Assembly (NCBI RefSeq): GCF_049801095.1
Contig: NZ_JBNAGH010000001.1
Span: 806,001 to 870,000, forward strand
From: Dinoroseobacter sp049801095
GTDB lineage: Bacteria > Pseudomonadota > Alphaproteobacteria > Rhodobacterales > Rhodobacteraceae
Direction: 5' to 3'
DNA length: 64,000 bases
Below the pieces are notes generated by a model. It made no database searches and was not told the DNA's origin. It was given only the letters and a program-made list of their open reading frames with translations. A program made the translations under genes and the position numbers. Positions 1-9,229 of this stretch are shown piece after piece (the first letter of the stretch is position 1; each line of letters opens with the position of its first letter).

Positions 1-2755
1 CCACAACCATCAGCGTCTTGCGCGGCCCGACAAAGCCCCGCACCGCCCGGGTCCGCGACGGCGAGCCCGTGGTCGCCGGGGCCTGATGGGCATCCACCGC
101 AACGCTGGGCAGCATCAGGCGCACGCGGAACACGCTGCCCACCCCGGGTGTGCTTTCGACGGTGATCTCGCCTCCGAGGATTTCGACCAGCAGCTTGGTG
201 ATCGTCAGGCCCAGCCCCGAGCCGGTTTCGCGCACGGTGTTGATCCGCTCGAACGGATTCCAGATCCGCTTGAGGTCCTCGGGTGCGATGCCGACCCCGG
301 TATCGCGCACCTCGATCACGACAACCTCGTTGCGATAGATGATGTGGAGCCCGACCTCCCCTTTCTGGGTGTAGCGGATCGCGTTCGAGAGCAGATTGAT
401 GATGATCTGACGCAGGCGCTTTTCGTCGAAACTCACCCATTCCGGCAGCGCGCCCGAGGTGGTGAGCGAGGATTTGAGGCCCTTTTCCCGCGCGCTTTCC
501 TCGAAGATCGCGCTCACTTGGCGCAGGAAGGAAGGAAAGGCGATGCGGTCCCGGCTGATCTCGAGCCGCCCGGCCTCGATCTTCGAGATGTCCAGCAGCC
601 CCTCGATCAGCCCCGCGAGATGCTCGCTGCTGCGCCGGATCGTCTTGACCGAATTGCGTCGCTGGTCGGGGATCTCGGGATCCTTCTCGAGGATCTGCGC
701 AAAGCCGTAGATCGAGTTGAGCGGCGTGCGCAGCTCATGACTGAGCCCGGTCATGTAGCGGGTCTTGGCCAGGTTCGCGGCCTCGGCCTTCTCCTTGGCA
801 CGTTGCAGCTCCAGATCCGTCCGCTCATGGGCCCGCACTTCGAACAGCAGGCGTTCGGTCTGCTTCTCGGCCTCGTCCCGGGCCTGATCCTGGCTCTCGC
901 TGATCAGCAGATACATCCAGACCACGACGCCGATGGCGATCATCACCATGGAGAAGATCACCCAGAGCACCGCATCGAAATTCTCGGCATTCTGGAAACT
1001 TCGCACCAGCAGAAGGAGCGCCCCAAAGGCCGCCCCAAGCAGGGAGGTGACCATGGCAAACCGGAACATTCGGGACATCAGGACCGTCGCCACGGGGCGG
1101 GGGAACACCTCTGTCACGATGCTCTTGGACATATCCGCCAGTCGCGCATGCGGCTTGCAGGCGTCGCGACAATTGCTGTCCAGCGTGCAGCAGAGCGAAC
1201 AGATCGGCCCGGTATGGAACGGGCAATGGGTCATGTCCTCGGGATCAAAGGTGTATTCGCAGATGATGCAGGTGGAGGCGATCTCCTCCGGGGTGGGGCG
1301 TGCGATGTAGTACTTGCCCTTGGTCGCCGCCGCGATCACCGGCGCAAGCACGAAGGAACTGCCCAGCGCGATGAAGGAAGACGTCGCCTCCGCCAGATCC
1401 CCGAAGAGCCCGCCATAGGCCAGAAACGACAGCACGCAGGCCGTCGCCATGGCACCAATGCCCACCGGGTTGATGTCATAGAGATGCGCCCGGCGGAACT
1501 CTATCCCCGGCGGGCTGTAGCCGAGGGGCTTGTTCACCACCAGATCCGCGACCAGCGCCCCGATCCAGGCCAGCGCCACATGGGAATAGAGCGCCAGTGT
1601 CTTTTCCAGCGCGCCGAACACGCCGAGCTCCATCAGCATCACCGCGATGCCCACGTTGAACACGAGCCAGACCACCCGCCCCGGATGGGCATGGGTGAGC
1701 CGCGAGAAGAAATTCGACCAAGCGATGGAGCCCGCATAGGCATTGGTCACGTTGATTTTCAGCTGGCTCAGGATCACGAAGACGCTGGTCAGAAAGAGCA
1801 CGACCATGGGCGAATTGATCGTCTGGTTGAAGACGGTCTCATACATGCGCGTGGGGTCGGTCGCCTCCTCCGCCGGCACGCCATGGGCAATGGCCAGGGT
1901 GATCAGGTAGGAACCCGCCAGCATCTTGAGCATGCCCAGCACCGACCAGCCCGGCCCCGCCACGATCAGCGCGCCCCACCAGCGGCGCTTGTCGGCCTTG
2001 GTCTCGGGCTCTGGCAGAAAGCGCAGGTAGTCCACCTGTTCGCCGACCTGCGCGATCAGCGAAAAGATCACGCCCGAGGCCGCGCCGAGCAGAATCAGTT
2101 TGCCCGCATTGTCCACCGGCTCGGGCGTGTTGCCCTGAAAGCTCGACCAGCCCTCAATGTCGTAGCCCACAAAGGCGAGGATCACGAAGGGCGTGATATG
2201 CAGCACAACCCAGAGCGGCTGGGTCCAGGCCTGAAAGGCGGAGATCTTGGAAAACCCGTTGATCACCAAAGGGATGACCACAAACGCGCTGATGAGATAG
2301 CCGAGCACCAAGGGCACGCCGAAACAGTATTCCAGCGCCAGCGCGAGGATCGCGGCCTCCAGCGCGAAGAAAATGAAGGTGAAGGTCGCATAGATCAGCG
2401 AAGTGATGGTCGAGCCGATATAGCCGAAGCCCGCCCCGCGGGTCAGAAGGTCGATATCCACGCTGTAGCGTGCCGCGTAATAGCTGATCGGGAAGGCCGT
2501 CAGGAAGAGAAACGCCCCCACAAGCATGATCGCGAGAATCGCGATATCGAAGCCATATGTCAGGGTCAGCGCCCCGCCGATCGCCTCCAGCGCGAGGAAG
2601 GAAATCGACCCAATCGCCGTGTTCGCGACGCGGGCATAAGACCAACGCCGGGCGCGCCGCGCAGTGAAGCGCAGGGCGAAATCTTCCATCGTTTCATTGG
2701 CAACCCAGCGGTTATAGCGCCGCTTTTCCTGAGTTGCACGATAGAGCGTTGCCAT
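1..2755 (-). CDS. Hybrid sensor histidine kinase with NCS1-type permease sensor domain (partial, C-terminus beyond window)
   Basis: Translated by hand from the minus strand, ATG at 2753-2755 after a G-rich Shine-Dalgarno. About 918 residues are visible. Residues ~40-480 form a polytopic permease-like region (NCS1 nucleobase/cation symporter type, ~12 membrane segments). A cysteine cluster follows (C496, C499, C511, C519, C522, C523, C529, C533, plus H510, H514 and H536), then two further membrane segments (~560-618), a coiled linker, a HisKA domain (SHELRTP, H673) and a HATPase domain (N-box NLLSNA, DTGVGI, GSGLGL). The last visible residues, KTLMVV, look like the start of a receiver domain, so this is a hybrid kinase running off the edge. 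It is divergent from the amide/urea transporter and probably senses amide, urea or nitrogen status to control it (inference). Confidence 0.85.
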   Translation of the reverse strand, partial: MATLYRATQEKRRYNRWVANETMEDFALRFTARRARRWSYARVANTAIGSISFLALEAIGGALTLTYGFDIAILAIMLVGAFLFLTAFPISYYAARYSVDIDLLTRGAGFGYIGSTITSLIYATFTFIFFALEAAILALALEYCFGVPLVLGYLISAFVVIPLVINGFSKISAFQAWTQPLWVVLHITPFVILAFVGYDIEGWSSFQGNTPEPVDNAGKLILLGAASGVIFSLIAQVGEQVDYLRFLPEPETKADKRRWWGALIVAGPGWSVLGMLKMLAGSYLITLAIAHGVPAEEATDPTRMYETVFNQTINSPMVVLFLTSVFVILSQLKINVTNAYAGSIAWSNFFSRLTHAHPGRVVWLVFNVGIAVMLMELGVFGALEKTLALYSHVALAWIGALVADLVVNKPLGYSPPGIEFRRAHLYDINPVGIGAMATACVLSFLAYGGLFGDLAEATSSFIALGSSFVLAPVIAAATKGKYYIARPTPEEIASTCIICEYTFDPEDMTHCPFHTGPICSLCCTLDSNCRDACKPHARLADMSKSIVTEVFPRPVATVLMSRMFRFAMVTSLLGAAFGALLLLVRSFQNAENFDAVLWVIFSMVMIAIGVVVWMYLLISESQDQARDEAEKQTERLLFEVRAHERTDLELQRAKEKAEAANLAKTRYMTGLSHELRTPLNSIYGFAQILEKDPEIPDQRRNSVKTIRRSSEHLAGLIEGLLDISKIEAGRLEISRDRIAFPSFLRQVSAIFEESAREKGLKSSLTTSGALPEWVSFDEKRLRQIIINLLSNAIRYTQKGEVGLHIIYRNEVVVIEVRDTGVGIAPEDLKRIWNPFERINTVRETGSGLGLTITKLLVEILGGEITVESTPGVGSVFRVRLMLPSVAVDAHQAPATTGSPSRTRAVRGFVGPRKTLMVV

Positions 2756-2802
2756 GAGGCCCCCGGGGATCGATCGCCTTAACATACACAAGGGCGGTCG
2801 CG

Positions 2803-2820
2803 GCTTAGCTGCGGCTAAGC
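2803..2820. promoter_or_regulatory. Inverted repeat GCTTAG-N6-CTAAGC, candidate operator
   Basis: Perfect 6-bp arms in the 238-bp divergent region between the kinase and urtA, 48 bp upstream of the kinase start. Candidate site for a response regulator controlling either side. No family assignment is possible from sequence alone. Confidence 0.4.
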
Positions 2821-2888
2821 GCGTCCCTCCGCCCCCTGTGTCCTCTTAGTTCCGTTAACGACCTTACAGGGGAGGAACGCGCACCTGC

Positions 2889-2906
2889 ATACGTCATTCG
2901 ACGTAT
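2889..2906. promoter_or_regulatory. Inverted repeat ATACGTC-ATTC-GACGTAT, candidate operator of urtA
   Basis: Perfect 7-bp arms around a 4-bp spacer, ending 87 bp before the urtA start codon. Size and symmetry suit a dimeric response regulator or repressor. It lies where an activator of the amide transporter operon would bind. Confidence 0.5.
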
Positions 2907-2993
2907 AAGGTTTCCGACGCTCTTCGGGAAAAAGTTAACGCAGACGGCAGACCCGCTGCCCGACACGTCACTCTATCCCCACAAGGAGCTGTT

Positions 2994-4265
2994 ATGACTG
3001 ATCGCAAAACACCCAAATCCATGGCCGGACCCAGCCGACGCGCTGTCATGGCCGGCGGCACGGCGCTGGCGGCCTCGCTGTTTCTGCCCAAGGACCTGCG
3101 CGCGGCGGATTACCCGACCGCCGAGGTGAACACCACAGGGCTGGCCGTGACCGACGACACGGTCACCATCGGCATCCTGCACTCCGTCACGGGCACCATG
3201 GCGATCTCCGAGACCGGCTCCGTGCAGGCCGAGAAGCTCGCGATCGAGCAGATCAACGCACAGGGCGGCATTCTCGGCCGCAAGATCGAGTACATTCAGG
3301 AAGACGGCGCCTCCGACTGGCCGACCTTTGCGGAAAAGGCCCGCAAACTGCTGGTCAACGACAAGGTCGCCTCGGTCATGGGCTGCTGGACCTCTGCCAG
3401 CCGCAAGGCCGTTCTACCGGTCTTCGAGCAGCATAACGGGTTCCTCTACTACCCGACCTTCTATGAAGGCCTCGAGCAGTCGCCGAACGTCATCTATACC
3501 GGTCAGGAAGCGACCCAACAGATCATCGCGGGCCTCGACTGGGTCTCCGAGACCAAGGGCGCCAAGACCTTCTACCTGCTGGGCTCCGACTACATCTGGC
3601 CACGCACCTCGAACAAGATTGCGCGGAAGCATATCGAGAACTTCCTCGAAGGCTCCAAGGTCGTGGGCGAAGAGTATTATCCGCTCGGCCATACCCAGTT
3701 CAACTCGGTCATCAACAAGATCCGCCTGCGCAAGCCGGACGTGATCTATGCGATCGTTGTGGGTGGCTCGAACGTGGCCTTCTACAAGCAGCTCAAGGCC
3801 GCAGGCATCGACCCGGCTGGCGAGAGCCCGCTTGTGCTGACCATCTCCGTGACCGAGGACGAGATCCGCGGCATCGGCGGTGAGAACATCGAAGGCACCT
3901 ATGCCTGCATGAAGTACTTCCAGAGCCTGGAAAACGAGAACAACCTCGATTTCGTCCGTGCCTTCAAAGAGATGTGGGGCGAGGACATGGTGATCGGCGA
4001 CGTGACCCAGGCCGCCTATCTCGGACCGTGGCTCTGGAAAGCCGCTGTCGAAAAAGCCGGTTCGTTCGATGTGGACAAGGTCCGCGAAGCGAGCCCGGGC
4101 ATCGAGCTCACCACAGCCCCCGAGGGCTACGTCAAGGTCCATGAGAACCACCACCTCTGGTCCAAGACGCGGGTGGGCCGTGCCAAGGCGGACGGTCAGT
4201 ACGACGTCGTGTTCGAGACAGCAGACCTGGTCGAGCCGGATCCGTTTCCCGAAGGCTACCAGTAA
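2994..4265 (+). CDS. urtA: Urea/short-chain amide ABC transporter substrate-binding protein
   Basis: 423 residues, within the usual size of UrtA/FmdD periplasmic binding proteins (Peripla_BP_5, HAAT family). The N-terminus carries a twin-arginine signal (R15-R16, hydrophobic AVMAGGTALAASLFL, cleavage near LRAAD), so export through Tat is likely. The mature start, VTIGILHSVTGTMAISE, is typical of UrtA. ATG at 2994 follows AAGGAG. It heads urtABCDE-fmdA. Because formamidase is in the same operon, short-chain amides (formamide, acetamide) are as likely a ligand as urea; the family covers both. Confidence 0.9.
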   Translation: MTDRKTPKSMAGPSRRAVMAGGTALAASLFLPKDLRAADYPTAEVNTTGLAVTDDTVTIGILHSVTGTMAISETGSVQAEKLAIEQINAQGGILGRKIEYIQEDGASDWPTFAEKARKLLVNDKVASVMGCWTSASRKAVLPVFEQHNGFLYYPTFYEGLEQSPNVIYTGQEATQQIIAGLDWVSETKGAKTFYLLGSDYIWPRTSNKIARKHIENFLEGSKVVGEEYYPLGHTQFNSVINKIRLRKPDVIYAIVVGGSNVAFYKQLKAAGIDPAGESPLVLTISVTEDEIRGIGGENIEGTYACMKYFQSLENENNLDFVRAFKEMWGEDMVIGDVTQAAYLGPWLWKAAVEKAGSFDVDKVREASPGIELTTAPEGYVKVHENHHLWSKTRVGRAKADGQYDVVFETADLVEPDPFPEGYQ

Positions 4266-4350
4266 GCTGCGACCGAGGGAGGGCGCGGTGCCAGGCGCGC
4301 CCTCCCCCACTCCTCCCCCGGCGTTTTCCTAATCCCCCCAGAGGTTTGCG

Positions 4351-5277
4351 ATGTTTTCCGACTATTCGATGGGTGAGCTCGGCGCGATTTTCGCGATGCA
4401 GGGTTTCGCCGGTCTCATCCTGTTTTCCGTCTTTGTCCTGATGGCCCTGGGGCTTGCGATCATCTTTGGCCAGATGGGCGTGATCAACATGGCCCATGGC
4501 GAGTTCATGATCCTCGGGGCTTACGTCACCTATCTGACTTCGAATGTCTTCGCGACCTACCTGCCGGATCTCTTCAGCATCTACTTCTTCGTCGCGATGA
4601 TCCTCGCCTTCCTTGCCTCAGGCGCCCTGGGCCTGATCGTGGAATGGGGGCTCATACGACATCTCTATAAACGCCCCTTGGACACGCTTCTGGCGACCTG
4701 GGGTCTGAGCCTCATCCTGCAGCAGATCTATCGCAGCGTCTTTGGCGCGCGCGAGGTGGGCGTGACAATTCCCGACTGGATGATGGGCTCCCTGCCCCTG
4801 ACCGACCTCGTGGAGGTGCCGATCAACGGGATTTTCGTGATGGTGCTCGCGACCTGCATCTCGATTGCCGTCTATGTCATGATGTTCCGCTCGTCCTGGG
4901 GCCTGCAGGTGCGCGCGATCAACCAGAACCGCGTGATGGCCGATGCCACGGGCATCAACACCGCCTGGACCGACCGGCTGACCTTCGGGATCGGCTGCGG
5001 CGTAGCCGGTGTGGCGGGCTCGGCCTTTACGATGATCGGCTCCACCGGGCCAACGGCGGGGCAGCTCTATATCGTCGACACCTTCCTCGTGGTGGTCTTC
5101 GGCGGCGCAGGCAGCCTGCTCGGCACCATCGCCAGCGCCTTCTCGATCAGCCAGGCCCAGTCGATCATGGAGTTCTTCCTCTCCGGATCCATGGCCAAGG
5201 TCCTCACCCTGCTGGTGGTGGTCGGCATCCTGATGGTGCGTCCGCAAGGCCTCTTCTCCCTGAAACTGCGCAAGTAA
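4351..5277 (+). CDS. urtB: Urea/amide ABC transporter permease UrtB
   Basis: 308 residues of branched-chain amino acid/urea-type inner-membrane permease (LivH/UrtB family) with about eight hydrophobic segments. The stretch GQMGVINMAHGEFMILGAY is the family's N-terminal signature. It pairs with UrtC to form the channel for the substrate delivered by UrtA. An 85-nt gap separates it from urtA and 13 nt from urtC. ATG at 4351 follows AGAGGTTTGCG. Confidence 0.9.
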   Translation: MFSDYSMGELGAIFAMQGFAGLILFSVFVLMALGLAIIFGQMGVINMAHGEFMILGAYVTYLTSNVFATYLPDLFSIYFFVAMILAFLASGALGLIVEWGLIRHLYKRPLDTLLATWGLSLILQQIYRSVFGAREVGVTIPDWMMGSLPLTDLVEVPINGIFVMVLATCISIAVYVMMFRSSWGLQVRAINQNRVMADATGINTAWTDRLTFGIGCGVAGVAGSAFTMIGSTGPTAGQLYIVDTFLVVVFGGAGSLLGTIASAFSISQAQSIMEFFLSGSMAKVLTLLVVVGILMVRPQGLFSLKLRK

Positions 5278-5290
5278 GGAGCTCGACCCG

Positions 5291-6457
5291 ATGCAGGTTT
5301 CCTCCAACCGTATCTTCTCCCGCCAGGATCTGATCGCCTTTGCTGTGCTTGCCGCGGTGATCTTCATCCTCCTCCCGCTCGCCCTGGACAGCTTCCGCCT
5401 CAACCTTTTTGGCAAGTACCTGACATATGCCTTTGTTGCGGTGGGGCTCGTGCTCTGCTGGGGCGCGGGCGGGATCCTCAGCCTCGGCCAGGGCGTGTTC
5501 TTTGGCCTCGGCGGCTACTGCATGGCGATGTTCCTCAAGCTCGAGGCTTCGACGCCCGAGAACACCGCCATCCAGTCCACTCCGGGCATTCCCGACTTCA
5601 TGGACTGGAACCAGCTGACGGCCCTGCCCTGGTGGTGGGAACCCTTCAACAACCTCGCCTTTGCCCTGTTCGCCGTCGTCGCGGTCCCGGTGATCTTCGC
5701 CTTCATCATCGGTGTGGCCATGTTCACCCGGCGGGTGGGGGGCGTCTACTTCGCCATCATCACCCAGGCCTTTGCCGCGATCCTGACGATCCTGATCATC
5801 GGTCAGCAGGGCTTCACCGGTGGCGTGAACGGGATCACCGATCTGCGCACTCTGAATGGCTGGGACATCCGCACCGATGAGGCCAAGGAACTGCTCTACT
5901 ACGTCAATGGCGTTCTACTCTTCCTGTGTCTCGCAGCCGCGCAATATGTCCGCAAGTCCAAGCTCGGCCGGCTTCTGATCGCCATGCGCGACCAGGAAGA
6001 TCGCGTCCGCTTCTCCGGCTACAACGTGGCCAGCTTCAAGATCTTCATCTTCTGCCTCGGCGCGGCCTTTGCCGGGATCGGCGGCGCGATGTTCACACTG
6101 CAGGTGGGCTTCATGTCCCCGACGCTCGTAGGGATCGTCCCCTCGATCGAGATGGTCATTTTCTGCGCTGTGGGCGGTCGCCTGTCGATCGTCGGTGCTG
6201 TCTATGGCGCACTCCTGGTGAACTGGGCCAAGACCTCGCTCTCCGAGAGCTTCCCGGAGCTTTGGCTCCTCGGTCTCGGCGGTCTTTTCATCGCGGTGGT
6301 GATGGCCTTCCCGAACGGTCTGGCCGGTGTCTATTCCGAGCATGTGGCCCCGCGCATCGCGGCCCTCTTCAAGAAGACGCCCCCGGATCCAAGCCCTGCC
6401 AACACGCCTGCCGCGCCGACCAACGTCGCGCCGGTCACCAAGACAGCCGCGGAATAG
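5291..6457 (+). CDS. urtC: Urea/amide ABC transporter permease UrtC
   Basis: 388 residues, LivM/UrtC-type permease. Conserved features include GGILSLGQGVFFGLGGY near residue 60 and the cytoplasmic loop RVRFSGYNV. Around ten hydrophobic segments are visible. The last ~28 residues form a Pro/Ala/Thr-rich cytoplasmic tail, which is common in this family. AAGGAG precedes the ATG; the next gene starts 9 nt after the stop, indicating one transcript with urtB and urtD. Confidence 0.9.
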   Translation: MQVSSNRIFSRQDLIAFAVLAAVIFILLPLALDSFRLNLFGKYLTYAFVAVGLVLCWGAGGILSLGQGVFFGLGGYCMAMFLKLEASTPENTAIQSTPGIPDFMDWNQLTALPWWWEPFNNLAFALFAVVAVPVIFAFIIGVAMFTRRVGGVYFAIITQAFAAILTILIIGQQGFTGGVNGITDLRTLNGWDIRTDEAKELLYYVNGVLLFLCLAAAQYVRKSKLGRLLIAMRDQEDRVRFSGYNVASFKIFIFCLGAAFAGIGGAMFTLQVGFMSPTLVGIVPSIEMVIFCAVGGRLSIVGAVYGALLVNWAKTSLSESFPELWLLGLGGLFIAVVMAFPNGLAGVYSEHVAPRIAALFKKTPPDPSPANTPAAPTNVAPVTKTAAE

Positions 6458-6466
6458 GAGGCAGCC

Positions 6467-7216
6467 ATGCAAGGACATAACCCCAATTTCGTACTCGCGG
6501 TCGAAGGGCTCACGGTTTCCTTCGACGGGTTCAAGGCGGTGGACGATCTCAGCTTTTATGTGGAGCCGAACGAGTGCCGCGTGATCATCGGCCCCAACGG
6601 GGCGGGCAAAACCACGGTGCTCGACCTGATCTGCGGGCGCACCAAAGCCACGAGCGGGTCGGTCAACTTCAAGGGGCTTGAGCTGCTTGAAAAGCGCGAA
6701 GACCAGATCGTCCATGCGGGCGTCGGGCGCAAGTTCCAGACCCCGTCGGTCTATGAAGACCTCACGGTGTTCGAGAACCTCGAGCTCAGCTATCCGCGCG
6801 GGCACTCGGTCTTTGGCGCCTTGCTCTTTCGCCGCGACAAGGAGGTGCAGGCCCGCATCCAGGAGATCGCCGAGACGATCTTCCTCGACGATCAGCTCGA
6901 AGAGAAAGCCGCCTTCCTCAGCCATGGCCAGAAGCAATGGCTCGAAATCGGGATGCTGCTGATCCAGGACCCGGAACTGTTGATGCTGGACGAGCCCGTG
7001 GCGGGCATGTCGGTGGCCGAACGTAAGAAGACCGCCGAGCTGCTCAACAAGATCATCAAGGACCGCTCGGTCATCGTGATCGAGCATGACATGGGCTTTG
7101 TCGCGGATATCGCGACCCGGGTCACCGTGCTGCACCAGGGCAAGACCCTGTCCGAGGGCTCCATGGAGCGGGTGCAGGCCGATCCCAAAGTCATCGAAGT
7201 CTATCTCGGCCACTGA
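6467..7216 (+). CDS. urtD: Urea/amide ABC transporter ATP-binding protein UrtD
   Basis: 249-residue ATPase. Walker A is GPNGAGKTT (42-50), the signature is LSHGQKQWLEIG instead of LSGGQ (normal for UrtD), Walker B is LLMLDEPVAGM, and the H-loop is VIEHDMGFV. It forms the nucleotide-binding heterodimer with UrtE. Start at 6467 follows AGGAGGCAGCC. Confidence 0.92.
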   Translation: MQGHNPNFVLAVEGLTVSFDGFKAVDDLSFYVEPNECRVIIGPNGAGKTTVLDLICGRTKATSGSVNFKGLELLEKREDQIVHAGVGRKFQTPSVYEDLTVFENLELSYPRGHSVFGALLFRRDKEVQARIQEIAETIFLDDQLEEKAAFLSHGQKQWLEIGMLLIQDPELLMLDEPVAGMSVAERKKTAELLNKIIKDRSVIVIEHDMGFVADIATRVTVLHQGKTLSEGSMERVQADPKVIEVYLGH

Positions 7217-7228
7217 AGGAGAACCGCA

Positions 7229-7918
7229 ATGCTGTCCGTTGAAAACCTCTGTGCGGCCTATGGCGAGTCCGAAGTCCTCCACAGTCTCAATCTTGATGTG
7301 AAACCCGCCGAGATCGTGGCCGTGATGGGCCGCAACGGGATGGGCAAAACCACCCTGATGAAGACCCTGATGGGGATTGTGCCCGAAAAGGATGGGGAGG
7401 CGCGGATCGGCGACACCCCGATCTCGGGCATGAAACCGCACCAGCGGGTCTCGTCGGGCATCGCCTATGTGCCCCAGGGCCGGATGATCTTCTCGGCCAT
7501 GACCGTGCGCGAGAATATCGAGACCGGCCTGACCTCCACGGGCTCCAAGACCGTGCCCGAGGATATCTATGAGCTCTTCCCGGTGCTTCTGGAGATGAAA
7601 TCCCGCCGGGGCGGCAACCTCTCGGGCGGGCAGCAGCAGCAGCTGGCCATTGCCCGGGCGCTCGCAAGTGATCCCAAGGTGCTGCTGCTCGATGAGCCGA
7701 CCGAGGGGATCCAACCCTCCATCATCCGCGAAATGGCCCGGACCCTGCGCAAGATCCGCGATCAGAAGGGCCTGACGATTATCGTATCCGAGCAGGTGCT
7801 GAGCTTTGCGCTCGACGTCGCCGACCGGGTGATCGTCATCGAGAACGGCAATTTCGTCCATGACAGCCCGCGAGACGGGATCGACGAGGACCGCGTCGCA
7901 AAATTCCTATCGGTTTGA
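7229..7918 (+). CDS. urtE: Urea/amide ABC transporter ATP-binding protein UrtE
   Basis: 229-residue LivF/UrtE-type ATPase. Walker A is GRNGMGKTT (34-42), the signature is LSGGQQQQLAIARAL, and Walker B is VLLLDEPTEGIQPSI. The post-Walker-B H-loop reads VSEQ, the usual LivF-type variant. AAGGAG lies just upstream of ATG 7229. It is followed after 22 nt by fmdA, linking uptake directly to amide hydrolysis. Confidence 0.92.
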   Translation: MLSVENLCAAYGESEVLHSLNLDVKPAEIVAVMGRNGMGKTTLMKTLMGIVPEKDGEARIGDTPISGMKPHQRVSSGIAYVPQGRMIFSAMTVRENIETGLTSTGSKTVPEDIYELFPVLLEMKSRRGGNLSGGQQQQLAIARALASDPKVLLLDEPTEGIQPSIIREMARTLRKIRDQKGLTIIVSEQVLSFALDVADRVIVIENGNFVHDSPRDGIDEDRVAKFLSV

Positions 7919-7940
7919 CCAAGAAGGAGAGGACAAAACC

Positions 7941-9170
7941 ATGGCTGACACACTGATTTCGGTGGATCTCAGCGAGAGCCCGCACACCAATGAGAATGTG
8001 CACAATCGCTGGCATCCCGATATCCCGATCAATGTCTGGGTCGAGCCCGGGGACGATTTCAAGATCGAGACCTATGACTGGACCGGCGGACAGATCAAGA
8101 ATGACGACGACGCCTCTGACGTGCGCGACGTGGAGCTGGAACAGGTGCACTACCTGTCGGGTCCCATCGGGGTCAAAGGGGCCGAGCCGGGCGATCTTCT
8201 GGTGGTCGACATTCTCGATATCGGCGCCAAGGAAGAGATGCTCTGGGGCTTTAACGGCTTCTTTTCCAAGCAGAATGGCGGCGGCTTCCTGACCGAGCAT
8301 TTCCCCGAGGCTCAGAAATCGATCTGGGATTTCGACGGCATGTTCACCAAGTCTCGCCACGTGCCGGGCGTGAAATATGCCGGTCTCATCCATCCGGGTC
8401 TGATCGGCTGTCTGCCGGATCGCAAGATGCTGGACATGTGGAACAGCCGCGAGACCAAGCTCTTCAACACCGACCCGGAGCGCACTCCGCCCCTCGCGGC
8501 CCTGCCCAACACCCAGAGTGCCCATATGGGCGCGATGAAGGGCGATGAGCGTGACCAGGCCGCGACCGAGGCCGCCCGCACCGTCCCGCCCCGCGAGCAT
8601 GGCGGGAACTGTGACATCAAGGACCTGAGCCGCGGCTGCAAGATCTACTTCCCGGTCTATGTGGATGGCGCGGGCCTCTCCATGGGGGATCTCCACTTCA
8701 GCCAGGGCGATGGCGAGATCACCTTCTGCGGCGCGATCGAGATGGCAGGCTGGCTGCATCTCAAGGTCGAGCTGATCAAGGGCGGCGTCGAAAAATACGG
8801 GATCAAGAACCCGATCTTCAAACCCTCCCCGATCAAGCCGGTCTATGACGATTACCTGATCTTCGAAGGCATCTCCGTGGATGAGGCGGGCGAGCAGCAT
8901 TATCTCGACGTCCATGTTGCCTATCGGCAGGCCTGCCTGAACGCGATCGAGTATCTCAAGAAGTTCGGTTATACGGGCGCCCAGGCCTACGCGATCCTCG
9001 GGACAGCACCTGTGCAAGGGCATATCTCGGGCGTGGTGGATATTCCAAACGCCTGTGCCACGCTCTGGCTGCCCAATGACATCTTCGAATGGGACATGAT
9101 GCCGAATGCCAACGGCCCGACCAAGTATCTGGACGGCTCGGTGGACATTCCGCTCGCACCCGATCTCTGA
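7941..9170 (+). CDS. fmdA: Formamidase (acetamidase/formamidase family)
   Basis: 409 residues, close to the ~407 of characterised FmdA formamidases. It hydrolyses formamide (and less well other short amides) to ammonia and the acid in the cytoplasm. Family features visible include HNRWHPDIP near residue 25, HVPGVKYAGLIHPGLIG and PPREHGGNCDIKDLSRG. An upstream in-frame start at 7860 lies inside urtE; ATG 7941 is chosen because AAGGAGAGG precedes it and the protein then starts like the family. Last gene of the amide operon before a hairpin terminator. Confidence 0.92.
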   Translation: MADTLISVDLSESPHTNENVHNRWHPDIPINVWVEPGDDFKIETYDWTGGQIKNDDDASDVRDVELEQVHYLSGPIGVKGAEPGDLLVVDILDIGAKEEMLWGFNGFFSKQNGGGFLTEHFPEAQKSIWDFDGMFTKSRHVPGVKYAGLIHPGLIGCLPDRKMLDMWNSRETKLFNTDPERTPPLAALPNTQSAHMGAMKGDERDQAATEAARTVPPREHGGNCDIKDLSRGCKIYFPVYVDGAGLSMGDLHFSQGDGEITFCGAIEMAGWLHLKVELIKGGVEKYGIKNPIFKPSPIKPVYDDYLIFEGISVDEAGEQHYLDVHVAYRQACLNAIEYLKKFGYTGAQAYAILGTAPVQGHISGVVDIPNACATLWLPNDIFEWDMMPNANGPTKYLDGSVDIPLAPDL

Positions 9171-9182
9171 GTCCTCACCTGA

Positions 9183-9208
9183 GGGAGGCCCCCGGGCCTC
9201 CCATTTTT
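9183..9208 (+). terminator. Intrinsic terminator after fmdA
   Basis: An 8-bp stem GGGAGGCC/GGCCTCCC with loop CCCG, followed by ATTTTT. It sits between fmdA and fmdB, so fmdB is either read through or reduced relative to fmdA. Confidence 0.75.
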
Positions 9209-9229
9209 ATACCGCGCCCGGAGACCCCG

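Noticed and set aside
86..2782. 898-residue open frame on the plus strand
   Set aside because: It is the antisense of the permease-histidine kinase. Its His/Arg/Asp-rich composition is typical of frames opposite GC-rich genes and it has no domain.
5915..7861. 648-residue open frame on the minus strand
   Set aside because: It covers urtC, urtD and urtE, whose motifs are unambiguous on the plus strand.
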